A model generated the notes under the pieces. That model worked only from the letters and a program-made list of their open reading frames with translations, made no database searches and was not told where the DNA came from. Below are positions 1 through 8,123 of a DNA stretch of 64,000 nucleotides, piece after piece (position 1 is the stretch's first letter; every line of letters starts with the position of its first letter). Source of the DNA: an uncultured cyanobacterium (lineage in GTDB: Bacteria > Cyanobacteriota > Cyanobacteriia > Cyanobacteriales > Geitlerinemataceae); the NCBI GenBank assembly GCA_937899645.1, contig CALCCD010000005.1, positions 62,001 through 126,000 of the forward strand, given 5' to 3'. A program made the translations under genes and the position numbers.

Positions 1-1160
1 ACACCGTCAACGGCCCGGCCAACTCGCGATCGCGCCTGCGCCTGTTCGGCCAGCCGGAATCGAGCGTTCGCGTCACGCTCTACCGCGACAACCACGCCTG
101 GTGTCCGTACTGCCAAAAAATCTGGCTCTGGCTCGAGGAGCAGCGCATCCCCTACCGCATCGAAAAGGTGACGATGTTTTGCTACGGCGAGAAAGAGCGC
201 TGGTACAAGCGCATCGTGCCGTCGGGGATGCTGCCTGCTGTGGAGCTGGACGGCAAGCTGATTACGGAAAGCGATGAGATTTTGATCGCCCTCGAGCGTG
301 CCTTCAGTCCGCTGCGCGTCAGCCTGACCGAATCGAAGGCGATGCCGTTGCGGCAGCTCGAGCGGATGCTGTTTCGGGCGTGGTGTTCGTGGCTGTGCTA
401 CCCGAGCCGATCGCAGCAGCAAGATCGCCGCGATCGCGCCCAGTTCGTCGAGGTCGTCGAAGCCGTCGAAGCTGCCCTCGCCCGGACACCGAGCCCGTAC
501 TTTTTGGATGACTTCAGCGCGATCGACGTGATTTTTACGCCCTACGTCGAACGGATGAACGCCAGCCTGTACTACTACAAAGGCTACTCGCTGCGGGAAG
601 AAAACCCGCGCTTCTCGGCCTGGTTCGACGCGATGGAAACCCGCGAAACCTATCGCGGCACGCAGAGCGATTTTCACACCCACGTCCACGATCTGCCCCC
701 GCAGATGGGCGGTTGTTACAGCAACAAAACATCCGAGGCGTTGGCGAATCAGGCGCGCGTTGATGGTGGCGACTGGTTCGGCCTGCCGGATGTGAAGTAT
801 CCCGAGCCGGAGACGGCGCGCGCCGAGGCGTTGCAGCGCGTTTGCAAGCACCGCGAGAACATTATTCGCATCAATCCGATCGCCAACGAGAGCATGTCGC
901 TGGCGCTGCGCTGCGCGCTGACTCATATGATGACGGGCGAAATGCCGACGCCGCCCGCCGGAGCCGATGTCGGCTTGCGCTACCTACGCGATCGCGTCAA
1001 CGTCCCGCGCGATATGTCGATCTATGCCGCCAAGCATCTGCGCGCGTCGCTCGAAGCCGTGGCGGCAATGGCAGGCGATCGCTCGGCGGGCGAGATTCCC
1101 GTGCGTCACCGCCGCGACCAAGACCCGAAAAACTTCGCGATGGCGGCGTCGGCTCGCTAG
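1..1160 (+). CDS. Glutathione S-transferase family protein, 5' truncated
   Basis: The frame is open from position 3, so the gene enters from the left edge and its true start is outside the window. An N-terminal thioredoxin-like half carries a CPYC motif (bases 102-113) in a WCPYCQK context, followed by a cis-Pro region ([10 protein letters not shown]) and an ESDEI segment typical of glutathione-binding folds. A helical C-terminal half follows, including an [15 protein letters not shown] segment. The family conjugates or reduces substrates with glutathione in the cytosol; the CPYC pair suggests thiol-disulfide or glutaredoxin-like chemistry rather than classic conjugation. The C-terminal 150 residues extend beyond a normal GST. 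The next gene starts 18 bases downstream on the same strand, so the two may be co-transcribed. Confidence 0.8.
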   Translation, partial: TVNGPANSRSRLRLFGQPESSVRVTLYRDNHAWCPYCQKIWLWLEEQRIPYRIEKVTMFCYGEKERWYKRIVPSGMLPAVELDGKLITESDEILIALERAFSPLRVSLTESKAMPLRQLERMLFRAWCSWLCYPSRSQQQDRRDRAQFVEVVEAVEAALARTPSPYFLDDFSAIDVIFTPYVERMNASLYYYKGYSLREENPRFSAWFDAMETRETYRGTQSDFHTHVHDLPPQMGGCYSNKTSEALANQARVDGGDWFGLPDVKYPEPETARAEALQRVCKHRENIIRINPIANESMSLALRCALTHMMTGEMPTPPAGADVGLRYLRDRVNVPRDMSIYAAKHLRASLEAVAAMAGDRSAGEIPVRHRRDQDPKNFAMAASAR

Positions 1161-1178
1161 TTTTCTGTTCGTTGACTT

Positions 1179-1883
1179 ATGGCACTTCAACTCGATCGCG
1201 TCGTTCCCTGGGGGCGATCGCTGGCCGACTATCGCGAGATGTTTGCCCTCCGCGATGCCGATTTGCAAGCCAATATCATCGACTGCGCGTCGGGGCCGTC
1301 GAGCTTTAATGCCGAGCTGACGGCCATGACGGCCATGACAGGCAACTGCGGGCGCGTCACGTCTTGCGATCCGGTGTACGAGTTCGACGCGGGACAGATT
1401 CGCGGGCGCATCGACGCGACGCTGCCGGTTATCGTCGAGACGCTAGAGAAGACGCGCGAGAAGTTCGTTTGGGGCGCGATCGCGACGCCGCAGGATCTGG
1501 CCGAAGTCCGACTGGCAGCGATGGAGAAATTTTTGGCGGACTTTCCCGAGGGTCTGAAAGCGCAGCGCTACCGCACCGATGCTCTGCCGGAGCTATCGTT
1601 CGCCGATCGCCAGTTCGACCTCGCCCTGTCTGCCCACTTGCTGTTTACCTACTCCGCGCAGTTCGACACCGAGTTCCACATTGCCGCCACGCTGGAAATG
1701 CTGCGCGTCGCGCGCGAGGTGCGGATCTTCCCGCTGCTGACGAACTTCACGAACGAAATTTCGCCCCACCTTCAGCCGGTTCTCGATGCCCTGACCGAGC
1801 GCGGTTTCGCCCCGACAATCGAGCGCGTCCCCTACGAATTCCAGATCGGCGGCAACGAAATGCTGCGTGTCATCGCCGCCTGA
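1179..1883 (+). CDS. SAM-dependent methyltransferase-like protein
   Basis: 234 residues. The layout resembles a class I methyltransferase: an early IIDCASGPSSFNAEL segment resembles the glycine-rich SAM loop (usually DxGxGxG, here degenerate), TSCDPVYEF could be the acidic loop after strand 2, and FDLALSAHLLFTYS matches the motif IV region. The gene lies 18 bases after the GST-like gene on the same strand and probably shares its transcript. Substrate unknown. The weak SAM loop makes catalytic activity uncertain; the protein could be a conserved non-catalytic relative. Confidence 0.6.
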   Translation: MALQLDRVVPWGRSLADYREMFALRDADLQANIIDCASGPSSFNAELTAMTAMTGNCGRVTSCDPVYEFDAGQIRGRIDATLPVIVETLEKTREKFVWGAIATPQDLAEVRLAAMEKFLADFPEGLKAQRYRTDALPELSFADRQFDLALSAHLLFTYSAQFDTEFHIAATLEMLRVAREVRIFPLLTNFTNEISPHLQPVLDALTERGFAPTIERVPYEFQIGGNEMLRVIAA

Positions 1884-2005
1884 CAGAAGCCGCGATCGCC
1901 CTGTGCGATCGTCGCCACACCAGCCGAGAAGCAAGCATCGATTCCGATATACTCAGTCGCAGTTTGCCCGACCTCACGCGCGGCTAGCTATCCGAGCGCC
2001 GCTAG

Positions 2006-2126
2006 GGCGTGTTATCAGCTAGCGCCAGAACCTTGGAGTCGGCGATTATACGCCCGCCCCAAAAAATAATGCTGGGGGCTGCAATCCCTGTGGAATAGAC
2101 GCTACAGAATTAATTGATGACAGCCC
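2006..2126. mobile_element. 121-bp MITE-like element (family A) with CTAG target duplication
   Basis: The left end reads GGCGTGTTATCAGCTA and the inverted right end GGGCTGTCATCAATTA, so the termini are imperfect inverted repeats. CTAG stands directly outside both ends (2002-2005 and 2127-2130), as expected for a 4-bp target duplication. There is no room for a transposase. Related copies lie at 17165-17235, 33411-33475 and 54851-54973, sharing AGCGCCAGAACCTT and an ACGCCCG core. The right end is 29 bases before the argB start, so the element forms much of that gene's leader. Confidence 0.75.
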
Positions 2127-2155
2127 CTAGACGCCGTTAATAAATACTGCCGATC

Positions 2156-3055
2156 ATGCCTACCGCCCCCAACTCCGCCATCCTTACTGCGACCGACGCC
2201 GATCGCGTTCAGATCCTCAGCGAAGCCCTGCCCTACATCCAGCGTTTCGCCGGTCGCACGATCGTGGTCAAGTACGGCGGCGCGGCCATGAAAGACGGAC
2301 AGCTCAAAGACAAGGTCGTGCGCGATATCGTCTTTCTGTCCTGCGTCGGCCTGCGTCCGGTGGTCGTCCACGGCGGTGGCCCCGAAATCAACACCTGGCT
2401 GACGAAGCTCAATATCGAGCCCCAGTTTAAAGACGGCCTGCGCGTCACCGATGCCGAAACGATGGACGTGGTGGAGATGGTGCTGGTCGGGCGCGTGAAT
2501 AAAGAACTCGTTTCGCTGATTAACGGCGCGGGCGGCGCGGCGGTTGGCCTCTGCGGCAAAGATGGCGGTCTGATTACGGCTCGCCCTCAGGGCAACGAGG
2601 GCATCGGTTTTGTGGGCGAGGTCGCGGCGGTGAATACGGACGTAATCGAGGCGCTGGTGGCGAAAGGCTACGTGCCGATCGTCTCTAGCGTCGCCGCCGA
2701 CGAAAACGGCCAAGCTTACAACATCAATGCCGATACTGCCGCTGGTGAGATTGCCGCCGCACTCGGTGCAGAAAAACTCATCCTGCTGACCGACACGCCG
2801 GGAATCCTGCGCGACTACCACGATCCTTCGACGCTGATCTACAAGCTCGATCTGGCGGCGGCACGCGGCCTAATTGAAGACGGAACCGTGGGCGGTGGCA
2901 TGATTCCGAAGGTGAACTGCTGCATTCGATCGCTGGCTCAAGGCGTGCGCGCGGCGCATATCCTCGATGGTCGTCTGCCCCACGCGCTGCTACTGGAAAT
3001 CCTGACGGACAGTGGCATCGGCTCGATGATCGTCGCGTCGGAGCATTACCAGTAG
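2156..3055 (+). CDS. argB: Acetylglutamate kinase
   Basis: 299 residues, the usual length for cyanobacterial NAGK. It phosphorylates N-acetyl-L-glutamate in the second step of arginine synthesis. Visible signatures are the phosphate-binding lysine in KYGGAAM (K39), HGGGPEIN (residues 72-79), the substrate region [19 protein letters not shown], and the nucleotide region [10 protein letters not shown]. The N-terminal helix before the kinase core (about 30 residues) is the part that makes the arginine-sensitive hexamer in this family; in cyanobacteria the enzyme is a known target of the PII signal protein. The ATG lies 29 bases beyond a MITE, so promoter or leader sequence may come from that element. 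Confidence 0.97.
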   Translation: MPTAPNSAILTATDADRVQILSEALPYIQRFAGRTIVVKYGGAAMKDGQLKDKVVRDIVFLSCVGLRPVVVHGGGPEINTWLTKLNIEPQFKDGLRVTDAETMDVVEMVLVGRVNKELVSLINGAGGAAVGLCGKDGGLITARPQGNEGIGFVGEVAAVNTDVIEALVAKGYVPIVSSVAADENGQAYNINADTAAGEIAAALGAEKLILLTDTPGILRDYHDPSTLIYKLDLAAARGLIEDGTVGGGMIPKVNCCIRSLAQGVRAAHILDGRLPHALLLEILTDSGIGSMIVASEHYQ

Positions 3056-3092
3056 CGCCCGCGCTTTGCCAACGACGCCCCAAAACGACGCC

Positions 3093-4748
3093 CTAAGCCG
3101 ATCGCGCCGCCCATTTTTCTAGCGCCGCCTGCAATCCTTCCAGCGTGAACTCTTCGGCTTCGATATCGCAGCGCCCCAGCTCCTCGTGGCAGGCCGTCGT
3201 CGTCAGCGGCCCGATTGAGGCGATCGTCAGCCGATCGCAAATCGCCCCCAGGTCGAGATCCGACGTCGATCTCACCAGCTTGGCAAAGTGCCGTACCGTC
3301 TTCGAGCTGGCAAACGTGACGATATCGGCGCTTTTCTCCGCCAACACTTGTCGCGCCACCGGGACGATTTCGTTTGGGCAGGCCGACTCGTAGGCCGCCA
3401 CTTCGATGACTTCCGCGCCGCGATCGCCCAGCTCGCGCACCAGCACGTCGCGCCCGCCCGTCTCGACGCGGGGGAACAGGATGCGTCGATCGCCTACCGT
3501 CTCGGGGAAGTTCTCCACTAACGAGTCGGCGACGTAGTTGGGCGGGATATAGTCTGGCGTCAGGTAGCGCGATCGCAGACAGGCGGCGGTCTTCTTGCCG
3601 ACGACGGCGATTTTGAGCCCCGAGAGCGATCGCAGGTCGTGCTGGCGCTCGATCAGCCGATCGCAGAAAAATTCAACGGCATTACTCGAGGTCAGAATCA
3701 GCCAGTCGAAGCTGTCGAGCTTATCGATCGCCGCGTCGAGGCCATCCCAGCTCGAGGGCGGGCGAATTTCCAAGGCGGGCAATGCGATCGCCGTTGCGCC
3801 TGCCGCCTCCAGGCGATCGAGGAACGTACTCGACTGGCTGGCCGCGCGCGTCACCAAAATCGTATGGCCCGCCAGCGGCTGCTTTGGCTTCAGGTTCAGA
3901 TCGGCAGGGGCGGTCGGGTTTGTGGGATTTATCTCCAGGCCGACGGACGCCTCGCGGCGATCGGGCTTTAGGAAGGCGTGCAGGTGTACCACCTCGCCGA
4001 TGACGATAACGCAGGGAGACAGGCGCTCGCCCGCCGTGCGATCGACGATATCGTCCAGGGTTGCCGTCCAGAGACGCTGGCGATCGCGCGCCGCCCAGCG
4101 AACGACCGCGATCGGCGTGCGCGCCGAGCGGCCCTCCTGGATCAGCCGCTGACAGAGGGTCGCCAAGTGCCGACCGCCCATCAAAAATACCAACGTCTCG
4201 AGGCGCGCGAGGCTCTCCCAGTCCAGCGTATCGGGGTCGTGGGCGCTAAATACCGAAAAGCCCCGACTCAGTACCGGATCGGTCAGCGGAATTCCAGCCA
4301 GCAGCGGCGCGGCGATCGCCGACGAAATGCCGGGAATCACCTCGTAGTCGCACCCGGCGGCGTTCAGCGCCTGAATCTCCGACGCCGATCGCCCGAAAAT
4401 AAACGGATCGCCGCTCTTGAGTCGCACGACGCAGTGCCCCGCTTGGCACAGATCGACCAGCTTGGCATCGATCGCGCTTTGGGGCGGGCTGGGCGTACCG
4501 CCACGCTTACCCACGTGCAAAAGCTGGCAGCGGGCGGGCGCGAGGGACAGCAGCCGCTCATCGGCCAGCGCGTCGTAGACCAAAACGCCCGCCGCCGCGA
4601 TCGCATCGCGACCCCGCAGCGTCAGGTAGCTCGCGTCTCCCGGCCCCGCGCCGACGAGAAATACTTTGCCGGTCTGTTTTGCGCCGGTCTGCTTGCCCGT
4701 CTGTTTACCGACCTGCTCGCCGACTTGCCTAGCTGGTTCGCCCGCCAT
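3093..4748 (-). CDS. cobA: Fused uroporphyrinogen-III C-methyltransferase / uroporphyrinogen-III synthase
   Basis: 551 residues from the ATG at 4748. The N-terminal half is a SUMT domain with VFLVGAGPGD, the VRLKSGDPFIFGR motif and the VVIPGISSAIAAPL loop; it methylates uroporphyrinogen III to precorrin-2 for siroheme and cobalamin. After a linker, TILVTRAASQS begins a HemD-like synthase domain that closes hydroxymethylbilane to uroporphyrinogen III and ends with LEGLQAALEKW. Such CobA-HemD fusions are known in bacteria. An in-frame GTG at 4814 would extend the protein but overlap the upstream small gene; the ATG leaves a 35-base gap. The first 25 residues are a repetitive K/Q/T/G linker (QVGKQTGKQTGAKQTGK). 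Confidence 0.93.
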   Translation of the reverse strand: MAGEPARQVGEQVGKQTGKQTGAKQTGKVFLVGAGPGDASYLTLRGRDAIAAAGVLVYDALADERLLSLAPARCQLLHVGKRGGTPSPPQSAIDAKLVDLCQAGHCVVRLKSGDPFIFGRSASEIQALNAAGCDYEVIPGISSAIAAPLLAGIPLTDPVLSRGFSVFSAHDPDTLDWESLARLETLVFLMGGRHLATLCQRLIQEGRSARTPIAVVRWAARDRQRLWTATLDDIVDRTAGERLSPCVIVIGEVVHLHAFLKPDRREASVGLEINPTNPTAPADLNLKPKQPLAGHTILVTRAASQSSTFLDRLEAAGATAIALPALEIRPPSSWDGLDAAIDKLDSFDWLILTSSNAVEFFCDRLIERQHDLRSLSGLKIAVVGKKTAACLRSRYLTPDYIPPNYVADSLVENFPETVGDRRILFPRVETGGRDVLVRELGDRGAEVIEVAAYESACPNEIVPVARQVLAEKSADIVTFASSKTVRHFAKLVRSTSDLDLGAICDRLTIASIGPLTTTACHEELGRCDIEAEEFTLEGLQAALEKWAARSA

Positions 4749-4783
4749 AGTTATAGATGCCTCGCGCTTGCCTGTCACCTGCC

Positions 4784-4906
4784 TCAGCGGCGGACGGCTT
4801 TCCAGGCCACCCACACCTGCCAGAAGAAGATCCCACTGACGGTGAGGGTGAAAGCGAGCTGAAAGATAATGTCGGGTCTTTCGTTCAGGATGCGTTCCAG
4901 TAGCAT
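4784..4906 (-). CDS. 40-residue single-span membrane peptide
   Basis: The ATG at 4906 is preceded by TTGGAGGAGCACGCC, a near-ideal ribosome binding site at proper spacing, which is the main support for this short gene. The product has a charged start (MLLERILNERPD), one hydrophobic span (IIFQLAFTLTVSGIFFWQVWVAW) and a basic end (KAVRR), so it should be a single-pass thylakoid or plasma membrane peptide. It sits 35 bases upstream of cobA/hemD on the same strand and probably shares its message. Cyanobacteria have many such small subunits (photosystems, cytochrome b6f, NDH-1), but I cannot match this one to a named subunit. Confidence 0.65.
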   Translation of the reverse strand: MLLERILNERPDIIFQLAFTLTVSGIFFWQVWVAWKAVRR

Positions 4907-5552
4907 GGCGTGCTCCTCCAAAATTGCAGGTCGAGCGATCGAAACAATCGACGAAATCCAGACGGGCGATCGACCAGTCGAGCCAGCGGTGCGGGCGTCG
5001 CGGAAAATCGCTTTCCCATCATAGAACGCCACTCGATCCGACCCGATCGCAGCGAAAGGAAGTTGTCATCTCAGCCGCCAGATCTCCGCCCGCAAACCGC
5101 AATCGCCCCCGGAATCCAGATACTCAGCCCGAAAAAGCTTGTAGCGCAGGCGCTTTGTCGCCGTTTTTCGCCCGTTCGGCGGCGGCGCGGGCGCGATCTT
5201 GGAGTCTCTTCTAGGCATTTCTTGGGAACGCGCGGGTCGCACAGGCCCGGAAGATCCCGGACGGTTCGCCGGGCGGATCGGGACTTACCGCGACCGATCG
5301 AGGCTCAAAGTGCCCGAAGGGCAACGATCTCGGAGAAAATACGGGCAAAGTGATCGCCGTTTGGCGATCGGCCCAAGTCCGTGCAATTCCGCAAATCTTC
5401 ACGCTTTCGAGCACTTTTTTGAAGATCCCGTGAAGCCGTCCGAAAAGAGGTGACACTCTCGATTCACAACCCGTATATTTCAATCAAGAGCGGAAAACAA
5501 GTGCCGCCGAGACTTCACTACATATTCTTCCAGAACTTCAAGCCTCTTCGTT
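4907..5552. other. Intergenic region between divergent genes
   Basis: About 650 bases without a supported gene. It contains the divergent promoters of the small membrane peptide (minus) and the PEP-CTERM gene (plus), plus scattered HIP1-core octamers. Short open frames here lack ribosome binding sites and recognisable content. Confidence 0.6.
5450..5479 (+). promoter_or_regulatory. Sigma-70-type promoter for the PEP-CTERM gene
   Basis: GTGACA (5450-5455) and TATATT (5474-5479) are separated by 18 bp, each matching five of six consensus bases. They lie about 75 bases before the start codon at 5553. Confidence 0.5.
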
Positions 5553-6380
5553 ATGCAACTCACTCGCTACGCCCTCTTCTCCGGCCTCACCCTGTCCCTG
5601 ATGGGTCTGGTCAGCGCCCCCGCCAGCGCCTGGACGGAGCTTGCCCCCGGCTCCAAAAAGTCGATCGACGTGCTGACCGCCGACGGCTACGCTTGCACGA
5701 GCCACACGCAGTTCGGCAGTATGATTGAAGCTGGTGAGATTCCCACCGTGGCCTCAATTAAGAGCGAAATCGTCGCGAACTACGAAGGTGAAGACGTTTC
5801 GAGCTGCCTTGCGTACACCAAGACCTTTGAAGGCGGCATCGACGCCGGAACCAACGACGCGACGGGCGCATACTGGTATCGCCCCATGGCGCGTAACCTG
5901 GTTGTCCGGGATGGTGAAAACGTGGCCGTTCTCGAAGAAAACGGCAAGCTGGAAGTCGGTTCGTACACCTTCGACCTCGAAGATGACTTCAGCAGCCGTG
6001 GCGGTCAGCTCCTGTTCCGGTTCCTGGATACGGAAAGTGCCTGGGGTCAAACGGGCGTGACCATCGGTGGCGTGTTCTACGGCACGGGCAACCACACCGA
6101 CGGACAGTACCTCAATGGCGATGGCGAAGTCGTCGGTACGTTCGCCCAAGTCTATAAAGGCAGCAAGAAAGATGACAACATCTTCGAGATGACGCTCGAC
6201 CTGGCCGACACCTTTAACGTCTCGGTCGGTAAAGATAAGCGCGGCACGGGTGATGGCGTCAACTTCCAGATTTTCGCCAAGTACGACGAGCCGGAAGACA
6301 CCACGAGCGTTCCCGAACCGTCGATGGCGCTAGGTTTGGTGGCCGTTGCCGGTCTTATCAAATCGCGCCGCCGCCGCTAA
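5553..6380 (+). CDS. PEP-CTERM sorting-domain protein, secreted
   Basis: 275 residues. A signal peptide (residues 1-26, ending APASA) precedes a soluble domain with no family I recognise, rich in Asp, Gly and Thr, with two cysteines near each end of the first 80 residues. The C-terminus VPEPSMALGLVAVAGL followed by RRRR is a textbook PEP-CTERM signal: PEP motif, hydrophobic span, basic tail. Such proteins are processed at the membrane by an exosortase and released to the surface or matrix. No exosortase is in this window. A strong terminator follows at 6424. Confidence 0.85.
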   Translation: MQLTRYALFSGLTLSLMGLVSAPASAWTELAPGSKKSIDVLTADGYACTSHTQFGSMIEAGEIPTVASIKSEIVANYEGEDVSSCLAYTKTFEGGIDAGTNDATGAYWYRPMARNLVVRDGENVAVLEENGKLEVGSYTFDLEDDFSSRGGQLLFRFLDTESAWGQTGVTIGGVFYGTGNHTDGQYLNGDGEVVGTFAQVYKGSKKDDNIFEMTLDLADTFNVSVGKDKRGTGDGVNFQIFAKYDEPEDTTSVPEPSMALGLVAVAGLIKSRRRR

Positions 6381-6423
6381 GTCCCTCGCTGCGATCGGCC
6401 TCAAATCCATTCTGTGAAGACGT

Positions 6424-6461
6424 AAAAAGGAGCGCGGGTTTAAAACCCGGCTCCTTTTTTT
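6424..6461. terminator. Bidirectional rho-independent terminator
   Basis: AAAAAGGAGC pairs with GCTCCTTTTTT, with an inner CGGGTTT/AAACCCG stem. T-runs on both strands let it end both the PEP-CTERM gene and gatA, which converge here. Confidence 0.85.
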
Positions 6462-6506
6462 GTGGCCTTGTTGCAGATCGCAAAAGCGGGCGCTCCCTGG
6501 CGCTCC

Positions 6507-7973
6507 CTACAGCGACGGCGCTTTTGTATGCCACTCGCTCGCTTGCTCGTAGCGCTGCGCCACTTGCAGCAGCTTCGTTTCTTGTAGGACGTTGCCGATG
6601 ATTTGCAGCCCGATCGGCAGACCCTGGCGATCGAAGCCGCAGGGCAAACTCAGCGACGGCAGCCCCGCCAGATTCACCGGAATCGTCATCAAGTCCGACA
6701 GGTACATGCTTAGCGGATCGTCGGTTTTTTCGCCCGCCTTAAAGGCCGTTGTCGGCGAGGTGGGCGACACCAGTACGTCGTACTGCGCGAAGGCGTTTTT
6801 AAAGTCCTGACAAATCAGCGTGCGGACTTTTTGCGCCTTCAGGTAATAGGCGTCGTAGTAGCCTGACGACAGCGCGTAAGTGCCGATCGCGATCCGGCGC
6901 TTCACCTCCGCTCCGAAGCCCCGCGCCCGCGTTTCGGCGTACATGCCGATTAGGTTTTCCGCCGCCTCCGCGCGCGCACCGTAGCGGACGCCATCGTAGC
7001 GCGCCAGGTTCGCCGATGCCTCCGACGGCGCGATCACGTAATAAGTCGGCAGGCCGTAGCGGAATGTGGGGCAGGAGACCATCTCCACTTCCGCGCCCAG
7101 CTCTTCGTATACCTTCAGCGCCGCCTTCACCGCGCCGTCCACTTCCGCATCGAGCCCTTCCCCGAAGGTCTCCTGGATAACGCCGATCTTCAGCTTGTCG
7201 CCGTGGAGGTTGGCGATCGTCTCACTTTCTAGCGCCGCCGCGTAGTTCGGCACGTCTCCTTTCAGGCTCGTCGAGTCCTTCGAGTCGTAGCCCGCCAGCG
7301 CCTCGAGAAAGATCGCCGCGTCCTCCACGGTGCGCGCGAACGGCCCGATCTGGTCGAGGGAGGAGGCGTAGGCCACCAGCCCGTAGCGCGACACCAGGCC
7401 GTAGGTGGGCTTCAGGCCGACGACGCCACAAAACGAAGCGGGCTGACGGATCGAGCCGCCGGTGTCCGAGCCCGTCGCCACCACGCACTGCCCTGCCGCC
7501 ACCGCCGCTGCCGACCCGCCAGACGAGCCGCCGGGGACGCGATCGGTATCCCAGGGGTTGCCCGTCACCTGATAAGCCGAGTTCTCCGTGGAGCTGCCCA
7601 TCGCGAACTCGTCGAGGTTGGTTTTGCCGACGGACACAGCCCCTGCCGCGCTCAATTTCTCGACCACGGTGGCGTCGTAGGGCGGAATGTAGTTTTCGAG
7701 GATCTTCGAGGCGCAGGTGGTCGGCACGCCGCGCGTACACATATTGTCTTTGATGGCGATCGGGATGCCTTCGAGAATGCCGATGTCCTCGCCGCTGGCG
7801 ATCTTGGCATCGACGGCTTCGGCACGAGCGATCGCGCTGTCCGCCGTCAAGTGCAAAAAGCTCCGCAGCTTGGGCTCGGTGGCGTCGATTCGCTGCAACG
7901 TTTCCTGGGTCAGCTCGCGCGCCGATCGCGCCTTGGAAACCAGTTGCTGGTGCAGCTCACGTATGGATGCCAT
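6507..7973 (-). CDS. gatA: Aspartyl/glutamyl-tRNA(Asn/Gln) amidotransferase subunit A
   Basis: 488 residues from the ATG at 7973, which has AGAGG about 8 bases upstream; the open frame extends further but the extra residues are not GatA-like. GatA releases ammonia from glutamine to amidate Glu-tRNA(Gln) (and Asp-tRNA(Asn)), since cyanobacteria lack a direct glutaminyl-tRNA route. The amidase signature is complete: the catalytic Lys in [10 protein letters not shown], the serine-rich [16 protein letters not shown] stretch, and [17 protein letters not shown] with the nucleophilic Ser. It is transcribed alone, divergent from the restriction enzyme. Confidence 0.97.
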   Translation of the reverse strand: MASIRELHQQLVSKARSARELTQETLQRIDATEPKLRSFLHLTADSAIARAEAVDAKIASGEDIGILEGIPIAIKDNMCTRGVPTTCASKILENYIPPYDATVVEKLSAAGAVSVGKTNLDEFAMGSSTENSAYQVTGNPWDTDRVPGGSSGGSAAAVAAGQCVVATGSDTGGSIRQPASFCGVVGLKPTYGLVSRYGLVAYASSLDQIGPFARTVEDAAIFLEALAGYDSKDSTSLKGDVPNYAAALESETIANLHGDKLKIGVIQETFGEGLDAEVDGAVKAALKVYEELGAEVEMVSCPTFRYGLPTYYVIAPSEASANLARYDGVRYGARAEAAENLIGMYAETRARGFGAEVKRRIAIGTYALSSGYYDAYYLKAQKVRTLICQDFKNAFAQYDVLVSPTSPTTAFKAGEKTDDPLSMYLSDLMTIPVNLAGLPSLSLPCGFDRQGLPIGLQIIGNVLQETKLLQVAQRYEQASEWHTKAPSL

Positions 7974-8123
7974 GCTCGAACCTCTGCGGTTGGTGTTGCG
8001 GTTAGTGTTTTTGCCCTTTGACACTATAGCGAGGAAAGCGGCGGCGATCGCGCGCCGAAATCGCGAGGGCAAGCGGCAGACCGGGGGGCTTAGACTGGGA
8101 AGCGTCCCTCCGCTCCGAAGTGT

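Noticed and set aside
2102-2821. Long open frame antisense to argB
   Set aside because: It is a shadow of the biased codon use of argB; no ribosome site and no recognisable protein.
3978-4862. 294-codon open frame antisense to cobA/hemD
   Set aside because: The opposite strand encodes a fully conserved fused enzyme; the antisense product is arginine-rich without motifs.
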